This document shows positions 8,641 through 17,564 of a stretch of DNA of 64,000 nt, in pieces (the first letter of the stretch is position 1; every line of letters starts with the position of its first letter). This stretch comes from Acetobacterium sp. (GTDB lineage Bacteria > Bacillota > Clostridia > Eubacteriales > Eubacteriaceae). A model generated the notes under the pieces. It did no database searches and was not told the DNA's origin. It saw only the letters and a program-made list of their open reading frames with translations. The stretch lies in contig NZ_JAUSPS010000056.1 in assembly GCF_030652775.1 (NCBI RefSeq), forward strand, positions 1-64,000. The letters run 5' to 3'. The translations under genes were made by a program, and so were the position numbers.

Positions 8641-8724
8641 ATGAAAGCGGATTCCATTAAGGCGAAACTAAAAATCCAGGCCACGGGTTGTGGCCAGTTT
8701 TATAAGGAATTTTTAGAAAATTAG
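8641..8724 (+). pseudogene. remnant resembling the AbiEii N-terminus
   Basis: A 27-codon frame starts MKADSIKAKLK, matching MSKADSVKARLK at the beginning of the truncated abiEii gene at 6417, then diverges (GQFYKEFLEN) and stops. It lies between a secreted protein gene and the next start. Best read as a second, smaller abiEii fragment; it shares the FxxxY-like residues GQF after the conserved part. Confidence 0.5.
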
Positions 8725-8735
8725 GAGATCAGACG

Positions 8736-9425
8736 ATGCGACGAATAATTATTTTGGTGGTAGCGGTTATCGCAGTTGGGATCACCGTTTACCTTGTCAG
8801 TACGATGAACTTATTTTCAGAAAATAACAATAATAAGCAAGATGCTGTTTCCCAGGCGACGGCTAGCCGCTATCAGGAACTGGAAATTCGTGAATATCAG
8901 GGGGTTCAACTGGATCCGGCCATCGGCCCCAGAGATAATTCAATCTCCGGGATTCAAGCGGTCGATCTTAATAGCTATCAGCTGCAACTAACCGGTCTGG
9001 TCGAGAATCCCATAAGCTACAGCTATCAACAGGTATTGGCAAAAGAACCGGCACAGCGCCTGATTACGCTGTATTGTGTCGAAGGATGGCAGGCCACGGT
9101 GCTCTGGGAAGGGGTGCGCATCACCGATCTGCTGGCTGATGCCGGGATTAAAGACGATGCCACCATCGTGATCTTTCACTGTGTCGATGGCTATACCACC
9201 TCGATACCCTTGGCAACTATTAAAGACAAAGATATGTTATTAGCCTATTCGGCCAACGACCTGCCATTGCCAGCGTCCATGGGTTTTCCTTTTATCGTTG
9301 TGGCCGAAGATAAATTGGGATACAAGTGGGCCCGGTGGGTGAATGAAATCGAACTGTCCAGTGATGAAAGCTACGAAGGTTACTGGGAAAAGCGTGGCTA
9401 TTCCAACGATGCCACCGTGAATTGA
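8736..9425 (+). CDS. membrane-anchored molybdopterin-fold (sulfite oxidase-like) protein
   Basis: An N-terminal hydrophobic helix (residues 4-24) anchors the protein outside the membrane. Residues about 75-215 match the oxidoreductase molybdopterin-binding domain: LYCVEGWQ contains the cysteine that ligates molybdenum in the family, followed by WEGVRITDLL, a later HCVDGYTTSIPL and the SMGFPFIVVAEDKLGYKWARW segment. It could be a reductase related to MsrP, but no haem partner gene is adjacent, so its substrate is unknown. Start has AGGAG nine bases upstream. Confidence 0.82.
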   Translation: MRRIIILVVAVIAVGITVYLVSTMNLFSENNNNKQDAVSQATASRYQELEIREYQGVQLDPAIGPRDNSISGIQAVDLNSYQLQLTGLVENPISYSYQQVLAKEPAQRLITLYCVEGWQATVLWEGVRITDLLADAGIKDDATIVIFHCVDGYTTSIPLATIKDKDMLLAYSANDLPLPASMGFPFIVVAEDKLGYKWARWVNEIELSSDESYEGYWEKRGYSNDATVN

Positions 9426-9498
9426 AACGACGACCGGCGGAAAAAAACGCTTTAAATCAGGTTATATTTGTATAAAAAAATCGAAAGAGGTAAAAAAG

Positions 9499-10596
9499 AT
9501 GAAGCAAGAAAAAAATCCCAAAAGCAATTCATTAAAGCCGGCGGCGCCGCTGTTACTCCATCTTGAATTGATCAACAGCTGGAGTACCAAGGAAGAAACC
9601 CAGTTGCTGATGCAGTATGCCGGTGCCACCAGGCGTGGAACCATCACCAGAGATATTCTGATTCCCGCCGAGATGACCCTGCATCAGTTGCATTATGCCA
9701 TTCAGCGGCTTTTTGGTTGGCAGAACGCCCATCTGCGGGCGTTTCGTCTTGATGAAAAAGATTATGATCGGTTGACCCAAAAACGTTTCCGGGAATGGTC
9801 GGAGTTGGTGGGGGTACTGTTTCGGGGAATCGTCAATGATTTTGAAGATCAGTTCTGGGATGATGATTATTCCGGCGGCAGCCTGAAAACCTGGCTCCGA
9901 AAAAAGTATACCGGCCCCGCTGTCGATGGCAGTTACAGCGAAGATTTTGAGATCGCCCAGGACAGTGTGCGGCAACTGATTTCGCGCTTTCCGGAAATCG
10001 CCGTCAAAGAATCCTTTCATGACTATTATGAACGGATCAAGGATCACAAAGAGCGCCACGAGGAAAAACTCCAAACGATTCGGACAGCCCCGATTCTGGA
10101 TCTCACCATCGCTGAGTTGGAGACCGCCATTTCATTTGATTCCGGCTTTGATGAACTGCTCGAACGCCTGGCCGTGAAAACGATACTGGGTACTAAAAGC
10201 CAGCGCCTGGCCGAGTACGATGAACTGACCCAAACCGCCACCGGCTCGATCACCCGACCGGTGACAAAAAAACTGGTTTATAATTATGATTTTGGTGATA
10301 ACTGGATCGTTGAAATCACCCGACACCCATCCGTCAATACCCTGCCCGAACAGGATGACCTGAATGAAGCCTGGATCGCTGAAGCGATGACCATCGTCAA
10401 CGAAAAACACCGTCCGGTCTGCATTCAGCAAAAAGGTGGTTATGTCATGGATGACGTTGGCGGCATCGGGAGCTTTGCTGCTTTTCTCGCCACCATCAAT
10501 CAATCGCCTGACGCCGATGAACGACAAGAATTCCGTACCTGGGCAACATCCATGGGCTGGAGTAACCGCAGAATCGATCTACCTAAAATGCTGTGA
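9499..10596 (+). CDS. plasmid pRiA4b ORF-3 family protein
   Basis: A 365-residue soluble protein with the family pattern: LHQLHYAIQRLFGWQNAHLRAF near residues 73-95 and YNYDFGDNWIVEI near 264-276. The family is widespread in bacteria and in some mobile elements, but no molecular activity is established. GAGGTAAAAAAG precedes the start. The C-terminal motif GGYVMDDVGGIGSF is also typical. No transposase is near, so mobility is not indicated here. Confidence 0.85.
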   Translation: MKQEKNPKSNSLKPAAPLLLHLELINSWSTKEETQLLMQYAGATRRGTITRDILIPAEMTLHQLHYAIQRLFGWQNAHLRAFRLDEKDYDRLTQKRFREWSELVGVLFRGIVNDFEDQFWDDDYSGGSLKTWLRKKYTGPAVDGSYSEDFEIAQDSVRQLISRFPEIAVKESFHDYYERIKDHKERHEEKLQTIRTAPILDLTIAELETAISFDSGFDELLERLAVKTILGTKSQRLAEYDELTQTATGSITRPVTKKLVYNYDFGDNWIVEITRHPSVNTLPEQDDLNEAWIAEAMTIVNEKHRPVCIQQKGGYVMDDVGGIGSFAAFLATINQSPDADERQEFRTWATSMGWSNRRIDLPKML

Positions 10597-10618
10597 TGAT
10601 AAAATGAGTTGTCAATTT

Positions 10619-10709
10619 GATTGCTGTTGTTTTTTTATATGTTCCATTTTTTATAAGCAGGTAAGCGGAAACATCGCTGCCTGTTTTTTTATGTCCATCA
10701 CTATCAAAG
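10619..10709 (+). repeat. terminator-bearing intergenic repeat, copy 1
   Basis: About 90 bases that resemble 18683-18779: both start GATTG.TGTT, contain CAGGTAAGC.GAAACAT and end CACTATCAAAG. Each carries a hairpin followed by a T-run. Confidence 0.6.
10656..10690 (+). terminator. Rho-independent terminator
   Basis: CAGG and AGC pair with GCT and CCTG around a GGAAACAT loop, followed by seven T. It would end transcription from the pRiA4b ORF-3 gene. Confidence 0.65.
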
Positions 10710-10743
10710 AAGCCCAGCCCGTTGAGGGTTAAAAATAGGGCCC

Positions 10744-10759
10744 GTACCTGACATTAATT
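10744..10759 (+). repeat. short dispersed repeat, copy 4
   Basis: GTACCTGACATTAATT, one change from copy 3 in the core. The rest of the 10710-10900 gap shows no gene. Confidence 0.4.
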
Positions 10760-10900
10760 GAGTAGGGTAAATTAATTACTGCAAAAACAACGTATCGGTC
10801 AGAGTCTTTATCAAATTTTGGGGTATGTAATAAAGCATGTAGCATTTTAATTATATTTGACTGACTAACGGCAACTTATGCCAGTAAGCGAGGAGATATT

Positions 10901-12505
10901 ATGCAGATTGTCATGGCACATGGATATTTTTTAAAGGGTACCGGCAGCAACCTTTTTGTCGAGAATAGCTGTCGGGAATTATGCAAAATGGGCCATCAGG
11001 TGAATCTTTTCTGTCAGGAAAATGAACCTGATAAATTTGATTTTATCGAAAAAGCCTTCGATTTTAATGATGAAAACAGTGAGAGTTGGATCGTTTACCA
11101 GAACGAAACACCCTATCCGGGAAAATGCCACCTGTATCGACCCAACCTGAATGGCTTTCTACCGGTTTATGTTTATGATGAATATGAAGGGTATCAGGTG
11201 AAAACCTTTACCAACTGCAACAAAATAGAAATTGAGACCTATCTTGAATACAACCGTCGGGCGATCAATACGGCGCTGATCAACAGCCAAACCGATATGG
11301 TTTGGACCAACCATACGATTATGCAGCCGGTTTATGTCGCCCGAAGTCATTTGGGTCAGGGTCAATGTCATCATGTCATGACGGTTCATGGCAGCTGTTT
11401 GAATTTTTCGGTCAGAAACAGTGCCCTGCTTCAGGATTACGCCCGGGAAGCCATCGCCAATGCGGACCGTATTGCTTTTGTCAGCCATTTTTCGAAAAAT
11501 GAGTTTCTGGAATTTTTTGATAATGATGTTTGCATCAAAGAAAAATCAATAGCCATTCCCGGCGGCGTGGATCTGGAAAAATTCATGACGCTCTCTGATA
11601 GCAGTGAAAAACAACCGGTAATTGACAGCCTTGTGAATGATCTGAAAACTGCCGCCCAGCAGTTGCGCAGTAACCCGGATCGCGATGAAGGGCTCTGGAA
11701 AACCGATGCCGACATTATTGCTAAACTTGAAATAATTGATTTTAACAATGAAAAAATCGTTTTATATTATGGCAAATATTTGTGGACGAAAGGCGTGCAG
11801 CTGATCATTGCAGCTGCTCCGCTGATCATGATGAACCATCATCATGTCCGCTTTATGCTGGTAGGGTTTGGGTCATCCCGATCCTATTTTGAAGCGATGA
11901 TTGAGGCCTTGGATCAAGGTGATCAAGTCGGTTTTATCAATCTGATCAACCATCCTGAAACCGTTGATGGTGACATCGATCCGCATTCAACCCGGTTCTT
12001 TACGGCCTTAATCAAAAAACTGGGAGATCCGGATTTTGCCAGGGCTTATTTTGCTGAGGCCAAAGAAAAAATTGGAACAGCTTTTGTCCTGACCGGTTTT
12101 TTAAACCACAATCAATTAAAAAGTCTCATCGCCTGTGCCGACATTACCGTTGCAACCTCAATCTTTCCGGAAGCCTTCGGTCTGGTGGCCGCCGAAGCCC
12201 TGTCATCGGGGATTATTCCAGTCCAAACCAACCACAGTGGGTTTTCCGAGGTGATTAAGCGTTACATCGATGAATTTGATGATATTTTTGACCGGCACAA
12301 GTTGAGGCCGCTGGTCTTAGATGATCAACTGGTCTTAAATTTGGCGACTAATATATCTGTTTTACTGACCTATTATCAGGCGATGAACAGCCAGGAAAGA
12401 CAGCAGATTCGCAAACGGGCCAGAAAAATTAGTGTTGACAACTACTCCTGGGAGTCGGTGGTCAAAAACTACATCAAACTTGGCCAGGAAAGCAGGGCTA
12501 AATAA
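10901..12505 (+). CDS. GT4-family glycosyltransferase, 534 aa
   Basis: Retaining glycosyltransferase of GT-B fold. The N-terminal Rossmann half starts MQIVMAHGYFLKGTGSNLF; the C-terminal half has the donor-binding region with YYGKYLWTKGVQLI near 288-301 and the EX7E-type motif FPEAFGLVAAEALSSG near 424-439. It is longer than usual because of an insert of about 80 residues between these two motifs. GCGAGGAG precedes the start. A second GT4 gene begins one base after its stop, so the pair probably adds successive sugars to one lipid or polysaccharide acceptor. Confidence 0.85.
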   Translation: MQIVMAHGYFLKGTGSNLFVENSCRELCKMGHQVNLFCQENEPDKFDFIEKAFDFNDENSESWIVYQNETPYPGKCHLYRPNLNGFLPVYVYDEYEGYQVKTFTNCNKIEIETYLEYNRRAINTALINSQTDMVWTNHTIMQPVYVARSHLGQGQCHHVMTVHGSCLNFSVRNSALLQDYAREAIANADRIAFVSHFSKNEFLEFFDNDVCIKEKSIAIPGGVDLEKFMTLSDSSEKQPVIDSLVNDLKTAAQQLRSNPDRDEGLWKTDADIIAKLEIIDFNNEKIVLYYGKYLWTKGVQLIIAAAPLIMMNHHHVRFMLVGFGSSRSYFEAMIEALDQGDQVGFINLINHPETVDGDIDPHSTRFFTALIKKLGDPDFARAYFAEAKEKIGTAFVLTGFLNHNQLKSLIACADITVATSIFPEAFGLVAAEALSSGIIPVQTNHSGFSEVIKRYIDEFDDIFDRHKLRPLVLDDQLVLNLATNISVLLTYYQAMNSQERQQIRKRARKISVDNYSWESVVKNYIKLGQESRAK

Positions 12506-12506
12506 T

Positions 12507-13751
12507 ATGCGCATCTTAATTACGAACACGGGTCCCTGGGGGACAGGAAGCGGCACGGTCGCCGACGGTGTTATGACAGAGTTGAAACGTCGAGGCCATG
12601 AGGTGATGGCTTTTTTTCCAGATAGCGGGTTCCCCGGTAATGGTTATGAAAAATATTATGGGGATGAAGAAACCTATCGGATCGTAAAATTTCCGGTTGT
12701 CTATAAAGGCGTGCCATTATACACATTTCCGCTGATTATTGAAGATCCCAACCCCCGTAATCATAAAGATGCCTGGACTTTTAAAGACCTGTCCGAAGAA
12801 GAACTGGATGCCTATCTCAGTTATATGAAAGAAGAACTTGAAAAAGTAATTGCCGATTTTAAACCTGACGTGATTGAATGCCAGCATATCTGGGCATTGG
12901 ATCATCTGCTGCATCAATTGGATCACCGCTATATTTGTGTGGCTCATCACAGCGATCAGCTGGGCTTTCATTACGATCAACGGATGCAGCAGCGAACCAT
13001 TCAATCGGCAAAAAAAGCGGCTTATATTTTTGCCGTTTCGGACTATGTAAAAGAGGAAGTCCTCGATTTATATGATGTCGAGCCCGAACAGGTCATAGTC
13101 ACCGGAAATGGCTACGATCAAACCATTTTCACACCAAACGCACAATTAAACCGACAGACCGTCATGGCCGAGATGGGATACCCAAATTTGGCGGAGTACC
13201 CGTTCATTACTTTTTGTGGAAAAATTTCCAAAACCAAAGGGATCGATGTACTACTTGAAGCAAATAAGCTGATACAGCAAAAAACCAAGGCTTATCTTCT
13301 GATTATGGGCAGCGGTAATCTTGATGTTTTAAGCAACAGCGAGCGCGAAAAACTTGATCTGGAGAATGTTCTGTTCCTTGGGCAGCGTTCGCAACGGCAG
13401 CTGGCTATGCTGCATAATATTGCCAGATTAAGCGTGCTGCCGTCCCGTTCAGAAGGCTTTGGAATTGCCGCCCTGGAAGCAATGGGCTGCAAAATACCGG
13501 TGGTCGTCACCCGGGTAGGGGGGTTGTCATCATTTGCGGTGGGAAAAATTGTTGAGCCTGATAACGTCAACGAACTGGCCGCAGGAATTCTGGAGATTTT
13601 GAACATGGATGAGGAGTTATACCGGGTGACCTGTCAAAAAGCATACACCACAGCCAAACACTACTCCTGGGAAAATATTGTCAATATCCGCATGCAGTAT
13701 TACCAAAAGAATTCTGACAGACAGCGCATAAAAGCGTTAGAATGCCGATAG
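12507..13751 (+). CDS. GT4-family glycosyltransferase, 414 aa
   Basis: The start at 12507 follows the previous stop by one base, while longer frames upstream only overlap the neighbour. The protein begins MRILITNTGPWGTGSGTVADG, a glycine-rich nucleotide-sugar loop, carries FCGKISKTKGIDVLLEA near 231-247 and ends with the donor motif RSEGFGIAALEAMGC near 314-328. No membrane segments, so it probably acts at the inner membrane face. It forms an operon with the longer GT4 gene; the acceptor cannot be told from the sequence. Confidence 0.87.
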   Translation: MRILITNTGPWGTGSGTVADGVMTELKRRGHEVMAFFPDSGFPGNGYEKYYGDEETYRIVKFPVVYKGVPLYTFPLIIEDPNPRNHKDAWTFKDLSEEELDAYLSYMKEELEKVIADFKPDVIECQHIWALDHLLHQLDHRYICVAHHSDQLGFHYDQRMQQRTIQSAKKAAYIFAVSDYVKEEVLDLYDVEPEQVIVTGNGYDQTIFTPNAQLNRQTVMAEMGYPNLAEYPFITFCGKISKTKGIDVLLEANKLIQQKTKAYLLIMGSGNLDVLSNSEREKLDLENVLFLGQRSQRQLAMLHNIARLSVLPSRSEGFGIAALEAMGCKIPVVVTRVGGLSSFAVGKIVEPDNVNELAAGILEILNMDEELYRVTCQKAYTTAKHYSWENIVNIRMQYYQKNSDRQRIKALECR

Positions 13752-13830
13752 TCCTGATCTAAAAAAACGACCCACTGTTAATAGCAAATGAATTTTGTAA
13801 AGATTACAAGCCCTGTTTATAAATTGGAGA

Positions 13831-13872
13831 TTGACAGAACGACCTGAATATCATAGAATGAACACAGTTCAT
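13831..13872 (+). promoter_or_regulatory. duplicated tetR promoter and operator in front of the EFR1 gene
   Basis: TTGACA (13831-13836), 17 bases, TAGAAT (13854-13859), then the palindrome ATGAAC-ACA-GTTCAT at 13858-13872 overlapping the -10. The same layout and the same palindrome precede the intact tetR gene at 17500-17541, so the TetR protein should bind here too. Confidence 0.8.
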
Positions 13873-13895
13873 TTGAAAATCGAGGAGGGATGTCA

Positions 13896-13982
13896 ATGTC
13901 CAGGGTGATTGAAAATCCCAAACAGCTGATCTTAAGTCAAGCCAAGGAGATTCTGTATGGAAAAAGCTTTTATGAAAAATAG
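13896..13982 (+). pseudogene. TetR regulator 5' fragment
   Basis: Codons 1-21 match the start of the intact tetR gene at 17565 almost exactly (MSRVIENPKQLILSQAKE), then the frame turns into unrelated sequence and stops after 28 codons. The helix-turn-helix is missing, so no repressor is made. What the copy keeps is the promoter, operator and ribosome site GAGGAGGG, followed 38 bases later by the EFR1 gene. Confidence 0.85.
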
Positions 13983-14020
13983 ATGAATCTGGAAAAAGTG
14001 CGGAACGAAGAGGAGCGACG

Positions 14021-14866
14021 ATGAAATATACAACCTTTTATTTTAGCGGCACCGGCAACACCCGCTGGGCCGTTTCGGAATTTACTAACATCATCCAGGA
14101 AAAGGGCCATCAGGCGGAGATGTTTGCGATTGATATTGGGACCCAGCTCACAGATGTTCAGATCCGGACGATTGTCAACGAGGCCGATAGTATCGGCTTC
14201 GCCAACCCCATTTATGGCGGCGATCTTCCGCCGATTATGCGGACCTTTTTAAACCGCATGGTGGGTTTGATCGGGCCACTGGCAACGGTCAAAAACGCCT
14301 ATGTTATCAATACCTATGGCTATGTCAACGCCTTTGGGCCCAAGGAAATGCAAAAACTGCTAGCTGGTTCGGGCCTGACGCTGACCGCCTATGTCAATAT
14401 TCAGCTCTGTAATAATGTCACCAGCAGCAAACCGCTGGACCGGACTAAGCTGGCTAAACGGATGGAACGGGGCCGCCATGAACTGAACCATCTGGCCGAT
14501 TCCCTGATCGCCGGCCGTAAGCGGATCAAAGGCCACGGACCGCAGCTGCTGATCGGCGCAATGATCCGCCAAAAGGTACCAGAGGCGATTGCCAAATTTT
14601 ATCAGACCCTCGGTGTCGACCGCACCACCTGCACACGCTGCATGGTCTGCGTCAAAAACTGCCCCACCGGCAGTATCCGGATGAAGGGCGACAAGTTTGT
14701 CTTCTCAGCTGGCTGCACCGCCTGCATGCGCTGTTATAATTTTTGTCCCACCGGTGCCATCACCATCGACGGCGTCGTTGCCGATCCCCAGAAGTTTCCC
14801 CGTTATCAGGGGCCGGAGGCATCAGCGCTACGTGACCCGGCTACCAGGCAAGATGATGTTTCTTAG
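14021..14866 (+). CDS. EFR1-family flavodoxin/2[4Fe-4S] ferredoxin fusion
   Basis: Electron-transfer protein. Residues 1-150 are flavodoxin-like with the FMN phosphate loop FSGTGNTRW at 8-16. Residues about 200-250 hold two [4Fe-4S] motifs, CTRCMVCVKNCP and CTACMRCYNFCP. It probably moves electrons between ferredoxin-level donors and an unknown partner. GAGGAGCGACG sits before the ATG. It lies behind the duplicated TetR-type promoter and operator, which ties its expression to the tetR-hsmA genes 3.5 kb downstream. A decayed relative of its ferredoxin half lies at 17295. Confidence 0.88.
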   Translation: MKYTTFYFSGTGNTRWAVSEFTNIIQEKGHQAEMFAIDIGTQLTDVQIRTIVNEADSIGFANPIYGGDLPPIMRTFLNRMVGLIGPLATVKNAYVINTYGYVNAFGPKEMQKLLAGSGLTLTAYVNIQLCNNVTSSKPLDRTKLAKRMERGRHELNHLADSLIAGRKRIKGHGPQLLIGAMIRQKVPEAIAKFYQTLGVDRTTCTRCMVCVKNCPTGSIRMKGDKFVFSAGCTACMRCYNFCPTGAITIDGVVADPQKFPRYQGPEASALRDPATRQDDVS

Positions 14867-15005
14867 CTGGTAGTCAGCGCCTCAGGCAGTCACCGCAATC
14901 ATCAGCAGGTGCGGGCCTGAAACGATAAAAACCGTCAAACCGGGGTATATAGTGTCATATCAGAATCATCGGAATCCAAAAACTGTTGGAGAAAGAGGAA
15001 AAGCT

Positions 15006-17282
15006 ATGAAACAGAATGACCGGAACTTTTTGTGGAAACGCATTGCCAAAAATAAGAACACTGCGGCCGGGAGCCAGGAAGTGACCATGGCCCCGAAAGT
15101 CAGGAAAGCCTGGCGGAGACGGCTGGGCGAAGCGGATTATCTGGAGATGATGGTGGCGTATAATTCCGAGGCCATGGCGCTGCTGGTTAAAACCGCAGAC
15201 GGCTGGGTCTATTGTTATAACAACTGGGAGCACGAAAAAATGACCGGGTTCGGCCAGAAAGCGATTCGCAATCAGAATTTAAAAACCGTGCTCGGGGAAG
15301 CCTATTATGAGGTCTACGAAAAAAACGCCGACTGGTGCCGGGAAAGCGGGGAAACCATTCTTTTTAAGGGCACAGCCTGCTGGAATGGCGAAATCAGGGA
15401 GCGGATGTGTCGCATGACTCCGGTTGTAAACGATGCGCAGGACTTTATCGTGGTGACCGAGTTGAACACCAAAGTGCTGAAGGACTGGATGGCTAAAAAC
15501 CATCTTGTTACGACCCGCTTTGACCAGATGTTTCAGACCCACACCGCCACCATGCTGCTGATCGAACCGGAGTCGGGGCTCATTGTCGATGCCAACCCGG
15601 CGGCCCTGGCTTTTTACGGCTATTCCCGGGAGGAGCTCAAGACCATGACCATTGACCAGATCAACACCCTGTCCCAAGCGGCGGTTCATGATCAGAGGCA
15701 GCAGGCGTTAGCGCGTCGGCAGCAGTACTTTCTGTTTCCCCACCGTCTGAAAAGCGGCGAGATCCGGATAGTCGATGTCCACGCCAGCCCTCTTGAGATT
15801 GACGGCCATCAGTATCTTTTTTCGGTCATAACCGATGCCACCGAACGGGAACAGAATGCCGCCGCCCTCTATCGAGAAAAGGAGCTCCAGAAAACCACCA
15901 TGGATGCCATTCATGACGGGGTGATTACCACCGATGCCCAGGGTAACATCAGCTACCTCAATCCGGCGGCCGAGCAGGCCAGCGGCTGGCAGCTTTTGGA
16001 AGTGCTGGGCAAACCCTTTGATGCGATTTTCCCGATCTGTCATGAATATACCCGGGAGCCCCTGACGGGGCTGGTGGCCCAGGTTCTTGAGGACGGCCAG
16101 GTCCAGGAAATCACGGCGCCCACCGTGCTGTTTAACAAGGATGGGATGATGATTCCCATCGAAAACAGCCTCGCCCCGATCCGCACCAAAAACGGCACCA
16201 TCGGCGGCGTGGTTATGGTCTTTCGGGATATTACCTTGTCCCGGGAAAAGAAACGCCGAATTGAATACTTAAGCTACCACGATGCCTTGACCGGCCTTTA
16301 CAATCGGCGCTTTTATGAGCAGTATTTCAGTCAGAAGGAGATCAAGCTGATCCATCCGATGGCGTTTGTGATGGGTGACGTCAACGGCCTGAAGATGACC
16401 AACGACGTTTTTGGCCATGCCATCGGGGATCTGCTGCTTGAGTCGATTGCCAAAACCATCAAGGTCGGGGCCGGTTCACGCAATCAGGTGATCCGCTGGG
16501 GCGGCGATGAATTCATGATTGTGATGCCCGGGTCGGATCTGAAGGATGCCGAAGTGTTGGTGAAACGGATCAAGGAGCAGCTGAAGGACATTTGCATTAA
16601 CGGCACCATTAAAGCCAGCGTCTCCTTTGGGATGGCGTTGAAAAAGAGCCGGGATGATGAACCCGGGGCGGTCCTTAAAAAAGCCGAGGAAATGATGAAT
16701 CAGATCAAGTTGTTAGAAAGCAAAAGCATGCGGGGAACAACCATTAACGCCCTGCTGGCGGCCCTGGATGAAAAAAAGGCCGAAACCAAGGCTCATACCA
16801 TGCGGTTGTCCGATCACGTCATGAAGCTGGCGGATCTGCTGGCCCTGAACGTCGAAGCAAAGAACCGCTTGATCCTGCTGACCATGCTACATGATATCGG
16901 CAAAGTGGGTATCCCCGATCACATTCTCGGCAAGCCCGGGAGGCTCACAGACGAGGAATGGCAGATCATGCAAACTCATTCAGAAATCGGCTATCGGATC
17001 ACCACCAATGTGCCGGAACTCCATGTGGTGACGGAGGAAATCCTCCATCATCATGAAAAATGGGACGGAACTGGCTATCCTTCGGGGCTCAGCGGCGATA
17101 AGATCCCGCTTAACAGCCGGATTCTGGCAGTCGTCGATGCCTATGACGTGATGACCCATGATCAGGTTTACCAGCCAGCCCGTTCCCATGAAGACGCCAT
17201 CCGGGAATTACGGAATCAGGCCGGTAGCCAGTTTGACCCCCGGCTGGTGGAGCGCTTCATTAACCAGATGTCCCACTGGTGA
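15006..17282 (+). CDS. PAS-PAS-GGDEF-HD-GYP protein
   Basis: Cytoplasmic c-di-GMP protein of 758 residues with no membrane helix. An N-terminal region of about 150 residues is followed by PAS domains near 170-285 and 295-410, then GGDEF with GGDEF intact at 499-503 and HD-GYP with H629-D630 and G690-Y691-P692 intact. GGDEF domains make c-di-GMP and HD-GYP domains degrade it, so both activities are possible. No RxxD inhibitory site stands before the GGDEF motif. I chose the ATG at 15006 with AGAGGAAAAG upstream; a GTG at 14952 is less well placed. Confidence 0.88.
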   Translation: MKQNDRNFLWKRIAKNKNTAAGSQEVTMAPKVRKAWRRRLGEADYLEMMVAYNSEAMALLVKTADGWVYCYNNWEHEKMTGFGQKAIRNQNLKTVLGEAYYEVYEKNADWCRESGETILFKGTACWNGEIRERMCRMTPVVNDAQDFIVVTELNTKVLKDWMAKNHLVTTRFDQMFQTHTATMLLIEPESGLIVDANPAALAFYGYSREELKTMTIDQINTLSQAAVHDQRQQALARRQQYFLFPHRLKSGEIRIVDVHASPLEIDGHQYLFSVITDATEREQNAAALYREKELQKTTMDAIHDGVITTDAQGNISYLNPAAEQASGWQLLEVLGKPFDAIFPICHEYTREPLTGLVAQVLEDGQVQEITAPTVLFNKDGMMIPIENSLAPIRTKNGTIGGVVMVFRDITLSREKKRRIEYLSYHDALTGLYNRRFYEQYFSQKEIKLIHPMAFVMGDVNGLKMTNDVFGHAIGDLLLESIAKTIKVGAGSRNQVIRWGGDEFMIVMPGSDLKDAEVLVKRIKEQLKDICINGTIKASVSFGMALKKSRDDEPGAVLKKAEEMMNQIKLLESKSMRGTTINALLAALDEKKAETKAHTMRLSDHVMKLADLLALNVEAKNRLILLTMLHDIGKVGIPDHILGKPGRLTDEEWQIMQTHSEIGYRITTNVPELHVVTEEILHHHEKWDGTGYPSGLSGDKIPLNSRILAVVDAYDVMTHDQVYQPARSHEDAIRELRNQAGSQFDPRLVERFINQMSHW

Positions 17283-17294
17283 TGATAACCGTAA

Positions 17295-17525
17295 CGGGCC
17301 CATTTTGGGGCACTTGAAAAAAATGCCGAACGGGATGTCAGAATTTCGGCCGACTGTAACCGTTGTGGCAAGTGCGTCAGGATATGTCAGATGAAGAATC
17401 TCAAAATAACAGATCAAAGAATCGCACAGCTGAACCGCTGCACCCTTGGCTATCGCTGTGTCAATCAATGTCCTCAAAAAGCGATAACTGATGACCCGCT
17501 TGACAAACCCTGCAAGATATCATAA
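17295..17525 (+). pseudogene. decayed ferredoxin C-terminus of an EFR1-like gene
   Basis: An open frame without start codon reads ALEKNAERDVRISAD then CNRCGKCVRIC, a full [4Fe-4S] motif, and RCTLGYRCVNQCPQKAI, where glycine replaces one cluster cysteine. It ends at the tetR promoter, whose -35 lies inside it. It looks like the 3' end of a second EFR1-type gene that once stood before tetR. Confidence 0.7.
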
Positions 17526-17541
17526 AATGAACACAGTTCAT
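17500..17541 (+). promoter_or_regulatory. tetR promoter with operator
   Basis: TTGACA at 17500-17505, a 17-base spacer and TAAAAT at 17523-17528, followed by the palindrome ATGAAC-ACA-GTTCAT at 17527-17541. Binding there would block polymerase, so the regulator probably represses itself. Confidence 0.82.
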
Positions 17542-17564
17542 TTGAAAATAGAGGAGGGATGACA

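Noticed and set aside
9553-10527. Long minus-strand frames of 173 and 131 codons
   Set aside because: They lie antisense to the intact pRiA4b ORF-3 gene, have no ribosome sites and no recognisable protein sequence.
9499-10596. Mobile-element passenger because of the pRiA4b ORF-3 family
   Set aside because: No transposase, terminal repeats or target duplication were seen around it.
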